From NCBI GenBank assembly GCA_029212785.1, contig JARGOG010000002.1, forward strand, positions 12,121 through 76,120: a DNA stretch of 64,000 nucleotides, given 5' to 3'. Position 1 is the stretch's first letter; every line of letters starts with the position of its first letter. The notes below the pieces were generated by a model. That model searched no databases. It worked only from the letters and a program-made list of their open reading frames with translations, and was not told the DNA's origin. The DNA is from Thalassobaculaceae bacterium (GTDB lineage: Bacteria; Pseudomonadota; Alphaproteobacteria; Thalassobaculales; Thalassobaculaceae). This document shows positions 34,650 to 42,789 of the stretch, one piece after another. Both the position numbers and the translations under genes were made by a program.

Positions 34650-35225
34650 CTATTCGCCGAACAGCCGGTCCAGAGGGACCGAGTAATAGACCGTCAGAAT
34701 CTCGCTGCCCGGGTTTTCGTCACCTGTCCAGGCGTTGGAGATATGGGAGAATGCGAGGCCCAGGCGGGAACGGTCGTCGAACCGGTAGGCGACCTCCAGC
34801 TGCGAGCGGATCTCGAAGGTGTTGCCCATATCCAGGCCGCCACCGTTCCGATAGGCGCCGACACCGATGCTCGGCGTCACGACGACCCTGCGACCGAAAT
34901 AGAAATCCGTAAGCACGCCGCCATTGGCGAACACGCCGCCATCCGTCGTGACTTCGAGGCCAATCCAGGGTTTGAAGATCCAAAGCCCGTCGCCGTGACG
35001 GTATTCCACGCGGAAATCGCCGGCGCGATCGGTGTTCTCGACAATGTCGAAAACCCCGACTCCGAACGACAGGAACGCCGGGTCCGCGCCGATGTCCTGG
35101 GCGTGGGCGGGGCCGCTATGACCGAGGGCGCCGAGGACGAGAGAACAGAGGACGGCGGCGGCACGGCAGGGGGACGTGAACAGTCGAGCGACGTTTCTCA
35201 AAGCGCGTACTTTCCGAATGGCCAA
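34650..35225 (-). CDS. PagL-like lipid A 3-O-deacylase (acyloxyacyl hydrolase)
   Basis: This 191-residue outer-membrane beta-barrel enzyme has an N-terminal signal (hydrophobic residues 22-36, cleavage near AHAQDI). The signature AFSHISNAWTG contains His161, Ser163 and Asn164, and Glu175 lies 14 residues after the His, matching the PagL catalytic His-Ser-Glu spacing. It removes a 3-O-linked acyl chain from lipid A, remodelling the outer leaflet. It is divergent from the aryl polyene operon, 236 bp away. Confidence 0.88.
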   Translation of the reverse strand: MAIRKVRALRNVARLFTSPCRAAAVLCSLVLGALGHSGPAHAQDIGADPAFLSFGVGVFDIVENTDRAGDFRVEYRHGDGLWIFKPWIGLEVTTDGGVFANGGVLTDFYFGRRVVVTPSIGVGAYRNGGGLDMGNTFEIRSQLEVAYRFDDRSRLGLAFSHISNAWTGDENPGSEILTVYYSVPLDRLFGE

Positions 35226-35306
35226 TCAACGGACTTTCTCGACAGGGCCTCGGGGGACAGTACCGGACCGCGTATCGACTGCAAGGAAGTATGTCAGATC
35301 AACGGG

Positions 35307-35334
35307 TTGACGTCGAGGCGGCGGTCGATAAAAA
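35307..35334 (+). promoter_or_regulatory. Possible sigma-70-type promoter for the aryl polyene operon
   Basis: TTGACG and TAAAAA are separated by 16 bp, about 130 bp before the first aryl polyene gene in the divergent gap with the PagL-like gene. The -10 match is weak, so this is only a candidate. Confidence 0.25.
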
Positions 35335-35461
35335 CATGCTGTGCAACCGTCGCGATGACGCTCTGGCACCGGGCGTCGGCCCACGATAATATCCGGCTAT
35401 GTCACTCGCCCGCGGGCGTCCCAAACATCAGGTGCGGTCCGTCGGGGAGGGGCCAGAACCT

Positions 35462-36232
35462 ATGAACGAAGCAAGTCTCGCGGTGACCCGGTGGTCGGCG
35501 TGGTCGTTCGGGCTGGGGCCGGACCGCAATTGGCAGGTCTGGTCGAAGGACGGCCTGCACGTCCAGGCGGCGGAAAAGCCCGACGTCCAGTTCGTCAAGC
35601 CGATCCTCCGTCGACGTCTCAATCCGTTGACACGCATGGCGTTCCGAGTGTCGGCGGATTGTCTCGCCGGGGCGGAGGCGGCACAGGATGCGGGCCGGGT
35701 CGGTGTCTTCTGTTCCCGCTTCGGCGAATTCGGGCGGGCTTTCGAGATGCTGGGCGATCTGGCCGCGGGAGCCCACGTCTCGCCGGCCTCCTTCAGCCTG
35801 TCGGTCCACAACACCATCGCCAGTCTGTTCTCGATCCATCGTCAGGACACCGCCCCCTATACGGCGGTCGCGGCGGGAGAGACGTCCCTGGAGGCCGGGT
35901 TCCTCGAGGCCTGGTCGCTGCTCCGGGACGGGACGGCCCGGTCGGTGCTTCTGGTGTATTGCGACGACCCCCTTCCCGAGTTCTACGCCACGCAGGCGGA
36001 GGGTGCCGCGCCGCTGGCCATCGCCCTGCTGCTGACCCTGCCGGAGGCGAGCCCGGAAATGCCGTGCCTGGCGCTGTCATGGGCGCGCAGCGACGCCGAG
36101 GAACCGGAGCGCCAGGGCGCGCCGACGTCCCCTCTCGATCTCATCCCGCTGCTTCTCCGCCGGCGGGAGACCATGCGGGTCAGCGCCGAGCGACTCACCT
36201 GGTCCTGGTATCGGCATGCTGCAGTCGCTTGA
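35462..36232 (+). CDS. apeC: Aryl polyene chain-length factor (ketosynthase-like)
   Basis: This 256-residue protein is of the beta-ketoacyl synthase-like N-terminal family (PF13723 type). It has the expected PASFSLSVHNTIASLFSI and AGETSLEAGFLEAWSLL segments but no active-site Cys-His-His set, and is shorter than a catalytic ketosynthase. In characterised aryl polyene pathways ApeC pairs with ketosynthase ApeO. The ATG at 35462, with GGGGAGGGG upstream, is favoured over an ATG 21 codons earlier. It is the first gene of the cluster and overlaps the next by 17 bp. Confidence 0.85.
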   Translation: MNEASLAVTRWSAWSFGLGPDRNWQVWSKDGLHVQAAEKPDVQFVKPILRRRLNPLTRMAFRVSADCLAGAEAAQDAGRVGVFCSRFGEFGRAFEMLGDLAAGAHVSPASFSLSVHNTIASLFSIHRQDTAPYTAVAAGETSLEAGFLEAWSLLRDGTARSVLLVYCDDPLPEFYATQAEGAAPLAIALLLTLPEASPEMPCLALSWARSDAEEPERQGAPTSPLDLIPLLLRRRETMRVSAERLTWSWYRHAAVA

Positions 36233-36980
36233 CCGTCTCCGGCGGCTGATCGTCACCGGGTTGAGCTTCTCGGCTTTCGGCGTCGGCGGGCTCATCCTCG
36301 GGGTGATCGTTTTCCCCCTCGTCCACCTGGCCTCGTCGGACCGTGGCACAGCGGAGCGGCGGTGCCAGTACCTCGTACACCGGACCTTCCGCTTCTTCAT
36401 CTGGATGCTAAACGCCTTGGGCGTGCTTAGCTACGAGGTCGTCGGCGCCGCGCGGCTCCGAGACGCCTCCGCGCGGGTGGTGATCGCCAACCATCCCTCG
36501 CTGATCGACGTGGTGTTCATCGTCGCGATGATTCCGCAGGCCCTATGCGTCGTCAAACGGGCGGCGTGGTCCAACCCCTTCATGGCCGGGATCATGTCGG
36601 CGACCGGGTATATTCCGAACGACGACCCCTTTCAGATGATCGACGACTGCGTCCTCGCCCTTGACCGCGGCCAGTGCATCGTGATTTTCCCGGAAGGAAC
36701 CCGGACCGTCCCGGGGCGGCCGATGAAGTTCAAACGGGGCGCGGCGTCAGTCATCGTGAAGAGCCGATCGAACGTCATTCCGATCATCATACAGTGCGAA
36801 CCGACTACTCTGACCAAGGGCAACAAGTGGTATAATATACCACACAGGAAGCCTCATTTTCAGGTTATGGTCGGCGATCAATTCGATCCGTCGCCGGTCG
36901 TAGACCCCGTCGAGCCTCTGACTTTGGCGAGTCGAAGAATGAACATACATCTTGTGGGGATTTTATCGAGTAATGACTAG
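36216..36980 (+). CDS. Lysophospholipid acyltransferase-family protein of the aryl polyene cluster
   Basis: This 254-residue PlsC-type membrane acyltransferase has an N-terminal hydrophobic segment (about 18-42). The catalytic HX4D motif is NHPSLID and the glycerophosphate-binding motif is IVIFPEGTR. It corresponds by position and type to ApeD of aryl polyene clusters and may help build the lipid anchor of the pigment. Base composition turns AT-rich towards its 3' end. It overlaps the first ACP gene by 8 bp. Confidence 0.88.
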   Translation: MLQSLDRLRRLIVTGLSFSAFGVGGLILGVIVFPLVHLASSDRGTAERRCQYLVHRTFRFFIWMLNALGVLSYEVVGAARLRDASARVVIANHPSLIDVVFIVAMIPQALCVVKRAAWSNPFMAGIMSATGYIPNDDPFQMIDDCVLALDRGQCIVIFPEGTRTVPGRPMKFKRGAASVIVKSRSNVIPIIIQCEPTTLTKGNKWYNIPHRKPHFQVMVGDQFDPSPVVDPVEPLTLASRRMNIHLVGILSSND

Positions 36981-37257
36981 TGTGGAAGATCTATCGAATG
37001 AAATAAAATCATTGATTATTGAGACATTGGATTTGGAGGATGTCGAACCGAAAGACATCGATGAATCAGCGCCGTTATTTGGCGATGGTCTTGGCCTCGA
37101 TTCAATAGATGCGCTGGAGTTGGGCGTCAGCCTGCAGAGCAAATACAATCTGAGGCTGGATTCAAATGACCAGAAAATGCAGGAATATTTCCGTTCGATA
37201 GAAACGCTTGTGCAGTTGGTGCTTGAGAGGCGTGTAGAAAACGTGGTGCAGGGCTGA
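36973..37257 (+). CDS. apeE: Acyl carrier protein 1 of the aryl polyene cluster
   Basis: This 94-residue acyl carrier protein carries the phosphopantetheine attachment serine, Ser44, in GLGLDSIDALELG. It would hold the growing polyene chain during elongation. The ATG (MTSVEDLS) overlaps the acyltransferase gene by 8 bp. The gene is very AT-rich (16 of 60 bases G/C in 36961-37020) against 65-68 % nearby. The stop is shared with the start of the second ACP (TGATG). Confidence 0.9.
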   Translation: MTSVEDLSNEIKSLIIETLDLEDVEPKDIDESAPLFGDGLGLDSIDALELGVSLQSKYNLRLDSNDQKMQEYFRSIETLVQLVLERRVENVVQG

Positions 37258-37505
37258 TGGGTAGCAAAGAAGAAATATTTGATAAGATAAAAACGATCCT
37301 GATTGATCGGTTCGATATTGAACCCGGCGTAATTGCGCTGGATGCAAATCTTTATGATGACCTGGATATCGACAGTATAGACGCGGTCGACTTGATGGCC
37401 GAGATCAAGGAGATATCGGGAAAGAAGCTCGATCCGACGACATTCAAGGGCGTGCGGTCCGTCGACGATGTTGTGTCTGCGGTCTGCACTCTGATGAACC
37501 GATAA
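37257..37505 (+). CDS. apeF: Acyl carrier protein 2 of the aryl polyene cluster
   Basis: This 82-residue acyl carrier protein has the attachment Ser40 in DLDIDSIDAVDLM. Two different ACPs in tandem are a hallmark of aryl polyene loci. One base overlaps the preceding ACP. Like it, this gene is AT-rich (19 of 60 bases G/C in 37261-37320), in contrast with the GC-rich rest of the operon. It is likely activated by the Sfp-type transferase at 33419-34120. Confidence 0.9.
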   Translation: MGSKEEIFDKIKTILIDRFDIEPGVIALDANLYDDLDIDSIDAVDLMAEIKEISGKKLDPTTFKGVRSVDDVVSAVCTLMNR

Positions 37506-37514
37506 AATGTTCTG

Positions 37515-38093
37515 ATGAATGTCAGGCTGGTCAATCTGCTCTATGGGGTGTTGGTGCTGGCATACCCATTGGTGGTTTATGTCGGCCTGAAGTATTTCGA
37601 CGCGCGGAGCACGGCGTTCGGCCTCCTGCTACTGACGGTGCTGCGGTTCCTGTTCCTGCGCGCCGCCGATCCGAAAATGGGGTCGCGGGCCTTTGCCGTG
37701 GTGCCGATCGCCCTGACCGCGGGGCTTGTCGGGCTGGCCTTCGTCTTCGATGCGGACGCCTATCTCCTGTTCTATCCCGTCGCGATCAACGCGGTGATGC
37801 TGGTGCTGTTCGCGGAATCCCTGGCGCGCCCGCCGACGGTCATCGAGCGGCTCGCGCGGATCTCCGAGCCGGATCTGCCCCCCTCCGGTGTGCGCTACAC
37901 CCGCAAGGTCACGATGGCCTGGTGCGGATTCTTCATTCTGAACGGCGGGGTGGCGCTCTATACGACGACGCTGTCCGACCTGGCGGTCTGGACGGTCTAT
38001 AACGGCTTCGTTGCCTACATACTGATGGCGGTCATGTTCGGCGGTGAGTATCTCGTCCGGCTCTATGTCCGCCGTGGATCGGGGGCCTCCTAG
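37515..38093 (+). CDS. COG4648-type membrane protein of the aryl polyene cluster
   Basis: This 192-residue integral membrane protein has about five to six helices (first at residues 7-26, VNLLYGVLVLAYPLVVYVGL; last at about 150-180). It corresponds to the conserved ApeG-type protein found between the ACP and adenylation genes in aryl polyene loci. Biochemical role is unknown. The conserved stretch PPSGVRYTRKVTMAWCGFF marks the family. GC content returns to the operon norm within this gene. Confidence 0.85.
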   Translation: MNVRLVNLLYGVLVLAYPLVVYVGLKYFDARSTAFGLLLLTVLRFLFLRAADPKMGSRAFAVVPIALTAGLVGLAFVFDADAYLLFYPVAINAVMLVLFAESLARPPTVIERLARISEPDLPPSGVRYTRKVTMAWCGFFILNGGVALYTTTLSDLAVWTVYNGFVAYILMAVMFGGEYLVRLYVRRGSGAS

Positions 38094-38223
38094 CGGTGCC
38101 GCGCCGGATGCCCGGCAATCCCGCGGTCCCGGGTCATCGGCGAAGTTCGCACTTGTCATCCAATGGGGGGCAGGGGATGTCTGGACGAGCAAACAGGCAG
38201 CCGATCCGATCGGGTATTCGTTG

Positions 38224-39972
38224 ATGGATTTTCAGTTCTCTCTGGCATCGGTCTTTTCCGCGTCGCCGGACCCGCGGTCGCCGGTCGCAATCCTGTCGGA
38301 CCGGACCGTGAACTGGGGAGCGTTCGAGCGTGATGTCGCCGCGCTGACGGCCCGGCTGCCGGCCGACGCGGACGGGCGTTGGTTGCTCGCGAGCGACGAT
38401 CCCTATGCCGTCGCGGTCGGCCTGCTCGCCGTCGCCTTTTCCCGGCAGAGCGTCGTTCTTCCGGGCAACCTGAAGAGTGGACATATCGAGGCGTTGAGCC
38501 AGGACGTTACCGGCGTGCTGAGCCACGGAGTGGACCTTCCGGCAGGTCTGAACGCCCGGCCCATTCTCGACCGCGACACCCCGGATCCGCCAACGCCGAT
38601 GCCGTTGACGGCGTTCGATTCTACGGCCGTGGAGATCGTCCTCTACACCTCTGGAACCACTGGACAGCCGGTCGCCGTGGCGAAATCCCTGCGCTGCTTC
38701 GAGCTGGAGGTCGCGACGCTCGAGCGGACGTTCGGCGGCGAGGCCGATACCCGCATTCTCTCGACGGTGCCGCCCTATCACATGTATGGCCTGCTGTTCT
38801 GGGTGCTGTGGCCGCTGCTGGTCCGACGGCCGTTGCTGACCGAGGTGATCCGATTTCCCGGAGAGTTGGTCGACGCCGCCAAGGCGGCCGGCGCGGCGAT
38901 CGTGATCTCCAGTCCGGCTTTCCTGCGCCGATCGGTTTCGGCCCTCGACTTGCGGGCGATCGATGCATGCCTTCGCGGCATCTACTCGTCCGGCGGCCCG
39001 TTGGACCCGGCGGTTGCCGCCGCCTACAACGCCCGGCTCAGCCACCCGGTGGTCGAGGTCTACGGCAGTACGGAGACCGGGGGGGTGGCTCACCGCTCCG
39101 TCTACAGCCGGGCCGAGCCTCCGGGCTGGACACTCTTCGCGGACGTGGAGATCGACATCGACCCCGTCGAAGGGACGCTTTCGGTGTCGTCGCCGCTGCT
39201 GCCGACGGACGAGCCCTTCGTGATGGGCGATCGGGCGTGCCTGCGCCCCGACGGGACATTCGATCTCCTGGGGCGACGCGATCGGGTCATGAAGATCGAG
39301 GAACGCCGGGTGTCGCTGACCGAAGTCGAGAGCCGGCTTGCGGGTCTGGAGGAGATCGCGACGGCGCGTGTCGTGGCGGTGGAAAGCACCAACCTCCGCA
39401 CCGAGCTGGCGGCTGTGGTGGTGCCGTCGCCGCAGGGATGGCGGGACATCGTCACGTCGGGCAAGCAGATGATGACGGCGCGAATGCGGGCGGCACTTGG
39501 AGCGCATCTGGAGGATGTCGGGATACCCCGGAAATGGCGATTCGTCCGGGCGATGCCGGAATCCAGCCACGGAAAGACGACGAGCGCCGATCTGGGCAGC
39601 CTGTTTGCCGCCGGCGACGGCGCGGTCACGACGCCGGTCGTCCTGGCGCGGTCCAGCGATGTGTCGACGGCCCGTCTGACGCTGCGGATCCCCGATGATC
39701 TGATGTTTCTCGACGGCCATTTCGACGGCTACCCGATCGTGCCGGGTGTCGTGCAGATCGACTGGGCGATCCGTTACGCCCGGGATGCATTCCCGATAAC
39801 CGGCACCTTCCATCGACTGGAAGCCGTGAAGTTCTTCCATGTCCTGGCGCCGGGCGACGAGACAGATCTGACGATCGACTACGATGCCGCCAGGGGGCGG
39901 ATGCGGTTCGGCTTCGAAGCCGGAGCGACGACGTTCTCCTCGGGGCGCGTGCTGTTCGGTGAACCGGAATGA
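38224..39972 (+). CDS. apeH: Fused acyl-ACP synthetase (AMP-ligase) and 3-hydroxyacyl dehydratase
   Basis: This 582-residue bifunctional protein has an ANL adenylation domain at about residues 1-455: phosphate loop LYTSGTTGQPVAVAKS, YGSTETGG, GRRDRVMKIEERRVS and the C-terminal catalytic Lys in SSHGKTT. It would load an aromatic acid such as 4-hydroxybenzoate onto an ACP. Residues about 475-582 form a hot-dog dehydratase with GHFDGYPIVPGVVQIDWAI, the His of FabA/FabZ-type active sites. In E. coli these are separate proteins, ApeH and ApeI. The start is chosen at MDFQFS; the longer frame overlaps the previous gene. Confidence 0.88.
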   Translation: MDFQFSLASVFSASPDPRSPVAILSDRTVNWGAFERDVAALTARLPADADGRWLLASDDPYAVAVGLLAVAFSRQSVVLPGNLKSGHIEALSQDVTGVLSHGVDLPAGLNARPILDRDTPDPPTPMPLTAFDSTAVEIVLYTSGTTGQPVAVAKSLRCFELEVATLERTFGGEADTRILSTVPPYHMYGLLFWVLWPLLVRRPLLTEVIRFPGELVDAAKAAGAAIVISSPAFLRRSVSALDLRAIDACLRGIYSSGGPLDPAVAAAYNARLSHPVVEVYGSTETGGVAHRSVYSRAEPPGWTLFADVEIDIDPVEGTLSVSSPLLPTDEPFVMGDRACLRPDGTFDLLGRRDRVMKIEERRVSLTEVESRLAGLEEIATARVVAVESTNLRTELAAVVVPSPQGWRDIVTSGKQMMTARMRAALGAHLEDVGIPRKWRFVRAMPESSHGKTTSADLGSLFAAGDGAVTTPVVLARSSDVSTARLTLRIPDDLMFLDGHFDGYPIVPGVVQIDWAIRYARDAFPITGTFHRLEAVKFFHVLAPGDETDLTIDYDAARGRMRFGFEAGATTFSSGRVLFGEPE

Positions 39973-41663
39973 CGCTCCGCCTGTGCATCGTGGTGCCGGT
40001 GTATGAGCATGCCGCCGGCGCCCGTGCCCTGGTGGCGGACCTGGCGCGGCTCGGCATCGAGACGATTCTGGTCAATGACGGCAGCGGTCCCGACTGTACC
40101 GAGGTGCTTGAGGAGCTGGCCGTCGGGAACGCCTGGTTGCAGGTGATCGCTCGCCCGGTGAATGGCGGGAAGGGGGCGGCGGTCCTGACCGGACTTCGGG
40201 CCGCGGCGGACCGCGGCTTCACCCATGCGCTTCAGATCGACGCGGATGGACAGCACGACGTGGCCGACATCCCGCGGTTCCGGGACCTGGCGGCCCGCCA
40301 TACGGACGCGGTGATCGTCGGGCAGCCGATCTTCGATGCGAGCATTCCCAAGGGCCGGCTGATCGGTCGCTATATCACGCATGTCTGGGTCTGGATCGAG
40401 ACGCTCTCGTTCCGGATCAAGGACTCCATGTGCGGGTTCCGGGTCTATCCGCTGGCGGACGTGCTCGCGATCGCCGACCGTGTCAGGCTCGGGACGCGCA
40501 TGGATTTCGATCCGGAGATCCTGGTCCGGCTGTTCTGGCGTGGCGTGCCGTTCGTCGCCCTGCCGACCCGGGTCCACTACCCGCAGGACGGCGTCTCTCA
40601 TTTCCGCATGTTCCACGACAACGCCCTGATCTCGCGGATGCATTGCCGGCTGGTGCTGGGGATGCTGTGGCGGTTGCCCGTCCTGATGTCCCGCAATGTA
40701 TTCGGCGGATCCGGGCGCAAGGCGGGCCATTGGGCGAGCCTGCAGGAGCGTGGCGGCTATTGGGTGCTGAGCTTCATGCTGATGACCTATCGGGTGTTCG
40801 GCCGCGCGGTCTTCTCCGCGATCCTGCGCGTGGTGATCTCGTACTATTTCGTCTTCAATGCGCGTGCCCGGCGGGCATCCCTCGACTATCTGCGGCGCGT
40901 GCGGGCCGTCGATGCGGCGGCGCTGGGACCGGCCGAGGGATCTCTCCTGCGCCCATCGTTCTCCCATTTCGTAAGTTTCGGCGAAGCCATCCTCGACAAG
41001 CTGCGGGCCTGGAACGACGAGATCGCCGAGGACGATCTGGTGTTCGATAACCTGGAGGCGGTGGATGCGATCCTGGCCTCGGGCCGGGGCGCATTGATGA
41101 TCACGTCCCATCTCGGCAATGCGGAAGTCTGCAGGGCCCTCGGCACCCGGCTCAAGGGGCACAGGATCAATGTCCTCGTGCACACGCGGCACGCCGAGGC
41201 CTTCAACCGGTTGCTCTCGAACGATGCTCGGGCGGCCGGATTGAACCTCATCCAGACCACCGAGGTCGGCCCGGAAACCGCCATTCTGTTGCGCCAGAAG
41301 GTCGACGCCGGCGAGCTGGTCGTCATTGTCGGCGACCGGGTGCCGGTGAGCGATGCGCCGCGGATCCTGCGGGTCCCGTTCCTTGGGGCGCCGGCGCCGT
41401 TTCCGCAGGGGCCGTATATTCTCGCCTCCCTGCTCAAATGCCCGGTCCTGCTGCTGTTCTGCGTCCGGCAGGGGCGGCGGTTCAGGATCTCGTTCGAGCC
41501 GTTCGCCGACCGGGTTCGACTGGATCGGACCCGCCGGGAGGAGGCCATGCGGGAGATGGCGCTACGCTTCGCCGAACGCCTGGAGGCCCACTGTCTCAGA
41601 AGCCCGTTGCAGTGGTTCAATTTTTTCGATTTCTGGAACCAAGGGGGCCATATTGATCGCTAA
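39969..41663 (+). CDS. Fused family 2 glycosyltransferase and LpxL-like acyltransferase
   Basis: This 564-residue two-domain envelope enzyme has a GT2 fold at residues 1-225 (VVPVYEHAAG, VNDGSG, NGGKGAAVLTGL, QIDADGQHD, MCGFRVYPL). Transmembrane or membrane-associated segments follow near 265-300. An LpxL/HtrB-type acyltransferase covers about 340-564 (ITSHLGNAEV for the HX4-acid motif, VGDRVPV, FPQGPYILASLL). It would join sugar and acyl groups to the polyene lipid anchor. Its ATGA overlap with the ApeH-ApeI gene indicates coupling. Known aryl polyene clusters contain a similar fusion (ApeJ). Confidence 0.88.
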   Translation: MTLRLCIVVPVYEHAAGARALVADLARLGIETILVNDGSGPDCTEVLEELAVGNAWLQVIARPVNGGKGAAVLTGLRAAADRGFTHALQIDADGQHDVADIPRFRDLAARHTDAVIVGQPIFDASIPKGRLIGRYITHVWVWIETLSFRIKDSMCGFRVYPLADVLAIADRVRLGTRMDFDPEILVRLFWRGVPFVALPTRVHYPQDGVSHFRMFHDNALISRMHCRLVLGMLWRLPVLMSRNVFGGSGRKAGHWASLQERGGYWVLSFMLMTYRVFGRAVFSAILRVVISYYFVFNARARRASLDYLRRVRAVDAAALGPAEGSLLRPSFSHFVSFGEAILDKLRAWNDEIAEDDLVFDNLEAVDAILASGRGALMITSHLGNAEVCRALGTRLKGHRINVLVHTRHAEAFNRLLSNDARAAGLNLIQTTEVGPETAILLRQKVDAGELVVIVGDRVPVSDAPRILRVPFLGAPAPFPQGPYILASLLKCPVLLLFCVRQGRRFRISFEPFADRVRLDRTRREEAMREMALRFAERLEAHCLRSPLQWFNFFDFWNQGGHIDR

Positions 41664-41743
41664 GGTTTCCCTTTCGCCGCACGGTGCCGGATCGTCCGTT
41701 CTCCACCGACACCTTGCTCGACCACCGGAATATCGACGGTCTG

Positions 41744-42172
41744 ATGAATAAGAACCTGCCCGAACTTCCCGAAGCCAGCGTCGTCATCGAAGTTCCGTTC
41801 CATGACATCGACCCCATGGAGATCGTCTGGCATGGGCACTACGCGAAGTACTTCGAGGTCGCGCGCGGTAAGCTTTTGAGTTCATTCGCCTATAACTACC
41901 CCGAGATGAAAGAGTCGGGGTTCGCCTGGCCGGTGATCGAGATGAGAATCCGCTACATCAAGCCGGCTCGCTTCGGCCAGCGGGTACGCGTCACGGCGAC
42001 GGTTCTCGAGTACGAGTTCCGACTTCGGATCGGCTACCTGATCACCGATTTCGAGAGCGGAGAGCGTCTGACCCGCGGACACAGCGATCAGGTTGCCGTC
42101 GATATCGAGACGGGGGAGATGTCCCTCGGCTCGCCTGCGGTGCTGTTCGAAAAGCTTGGTGTGGCGCAATGA
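41744..42172 (+). CDS. Hot-dog acyl thioesterase (YbgC/4HBT-like) of the aryl polyene cluster
   Basis: This 142-residue thioesterase has the catalytic signature FHDIDPMEIVWHGHYAKYFE (Asp plus HxHYxxYFE) of 4-hydroxybenzoyl-CoA thioesterase relatives. In aryl polyene pathways the equivalent enzyme (ApeK) is thought to release or edit chains. ATG at 41744 is preferred on length; a GTG at 41684 would add 20 residues, and neither start has a clear ribosome-binding site. The stop overlaps the LolA-like gene (ATGA). Confidence 0.87.
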   Translation: MNKNLPELPEASVVIEVPFHDIDPMEIVWHGHYAKYFEVARGKLLSSFAYNYPEMKESGFAWPVIEMRIRYIKPARFGQRVRVTATVLEYEFRLRIGYLITDFESGERLTRGHSDQVAVDIETGEMSLGSPAVLFEKLGVAQ

Positions 42173-42789
42173 TCCCGGCGGTCCGAGCGGCCCTCCTGTC
42201 GTGCTTTCTGTTGGTGCTTGGCGCCGCCGCCGTCTCCGCCGGCGATATCGAGACGGTGCGCGCCCGGCTGGTCGGTGCGGAGATCCTGCGCGCGGATTTC
42301 AGGCAGCAGAAATCGCTCCCGGTCCTGAGCCGCGAGCTGACGTCCCGGGGCGGGATGATCCTGGTCCGGGGCCGCGGGATCCTGTGGCACATCCTTGAAC
42401 CCTTCGACCGCTTTGTCCTGGTCAGGCCGGACCAGGTGACCGAATGGGAAGACGGCGCCGCCGCCGCGAAGACCACCAAGGCGACGGGGGCGGTTATGGC
42501 GCGCGTCATCAAGGTCATCCTGGCGGCGATTTCCGGGGACATCGCCTATCTGGAAAAATATTTCGCGATCGCCGTTGAGGAGCGCCCGGCCGGCTGGCAC
42601 ATCGCTTTGACCCCTTCCGCCACGTCGGGTCGGGGGATGTTTTCCCGCATCGAGATTGAGGGCGACAGGTTCGTCGAAACCGTCGTCGTGACCGCTGCGG
42701 GCGGCGACGTCACGACGATCCGGCTGGACAATTTCCGCACCGAACCGGCGCGCTTGAGCGAGCGCGAGATGGACTATTTTGATCAGTAG
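42169..42789 (+). CDS. LolA-like outer-membrane lipoprotein carrier of the aryl polyene cluster
   Basis: This 206-residue periplasmic protein has a signal peptide (MIPAVRAALLSCFLLVLGAA, cleavage near VSAGDI). A LolA-type open beta-barrel fold is recognisable in LRADFRQQKSLPVLSRELTS and GILWHILEPFDRFVLV. It probably ferries the hydrophobic pigment or its lipid from the inner to the outer membrane together with the adjacent MMPL exporter. It corresponds to ApeL in position. It overlaps the exporter gene by 11 bp. Confidence 0.86.
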   Translation: MIPAVRAALLSCFLLVLGAAAVSAGDIETVRARLVGAEILRADFRQQKSLPVLSRELTSRGGMILVRGRGILWHILEPFDRFVLVRPDQVTEWEDGAAAAKTTKATGAVMARVIKVILAAISGDIAYLEKYFAIAVEERPAGWHIALTPSATSGRGMFSRIEIEGDRFVETVVVTAAGGDVTTIRLDNFRTEPARLSEREMDYFDQ

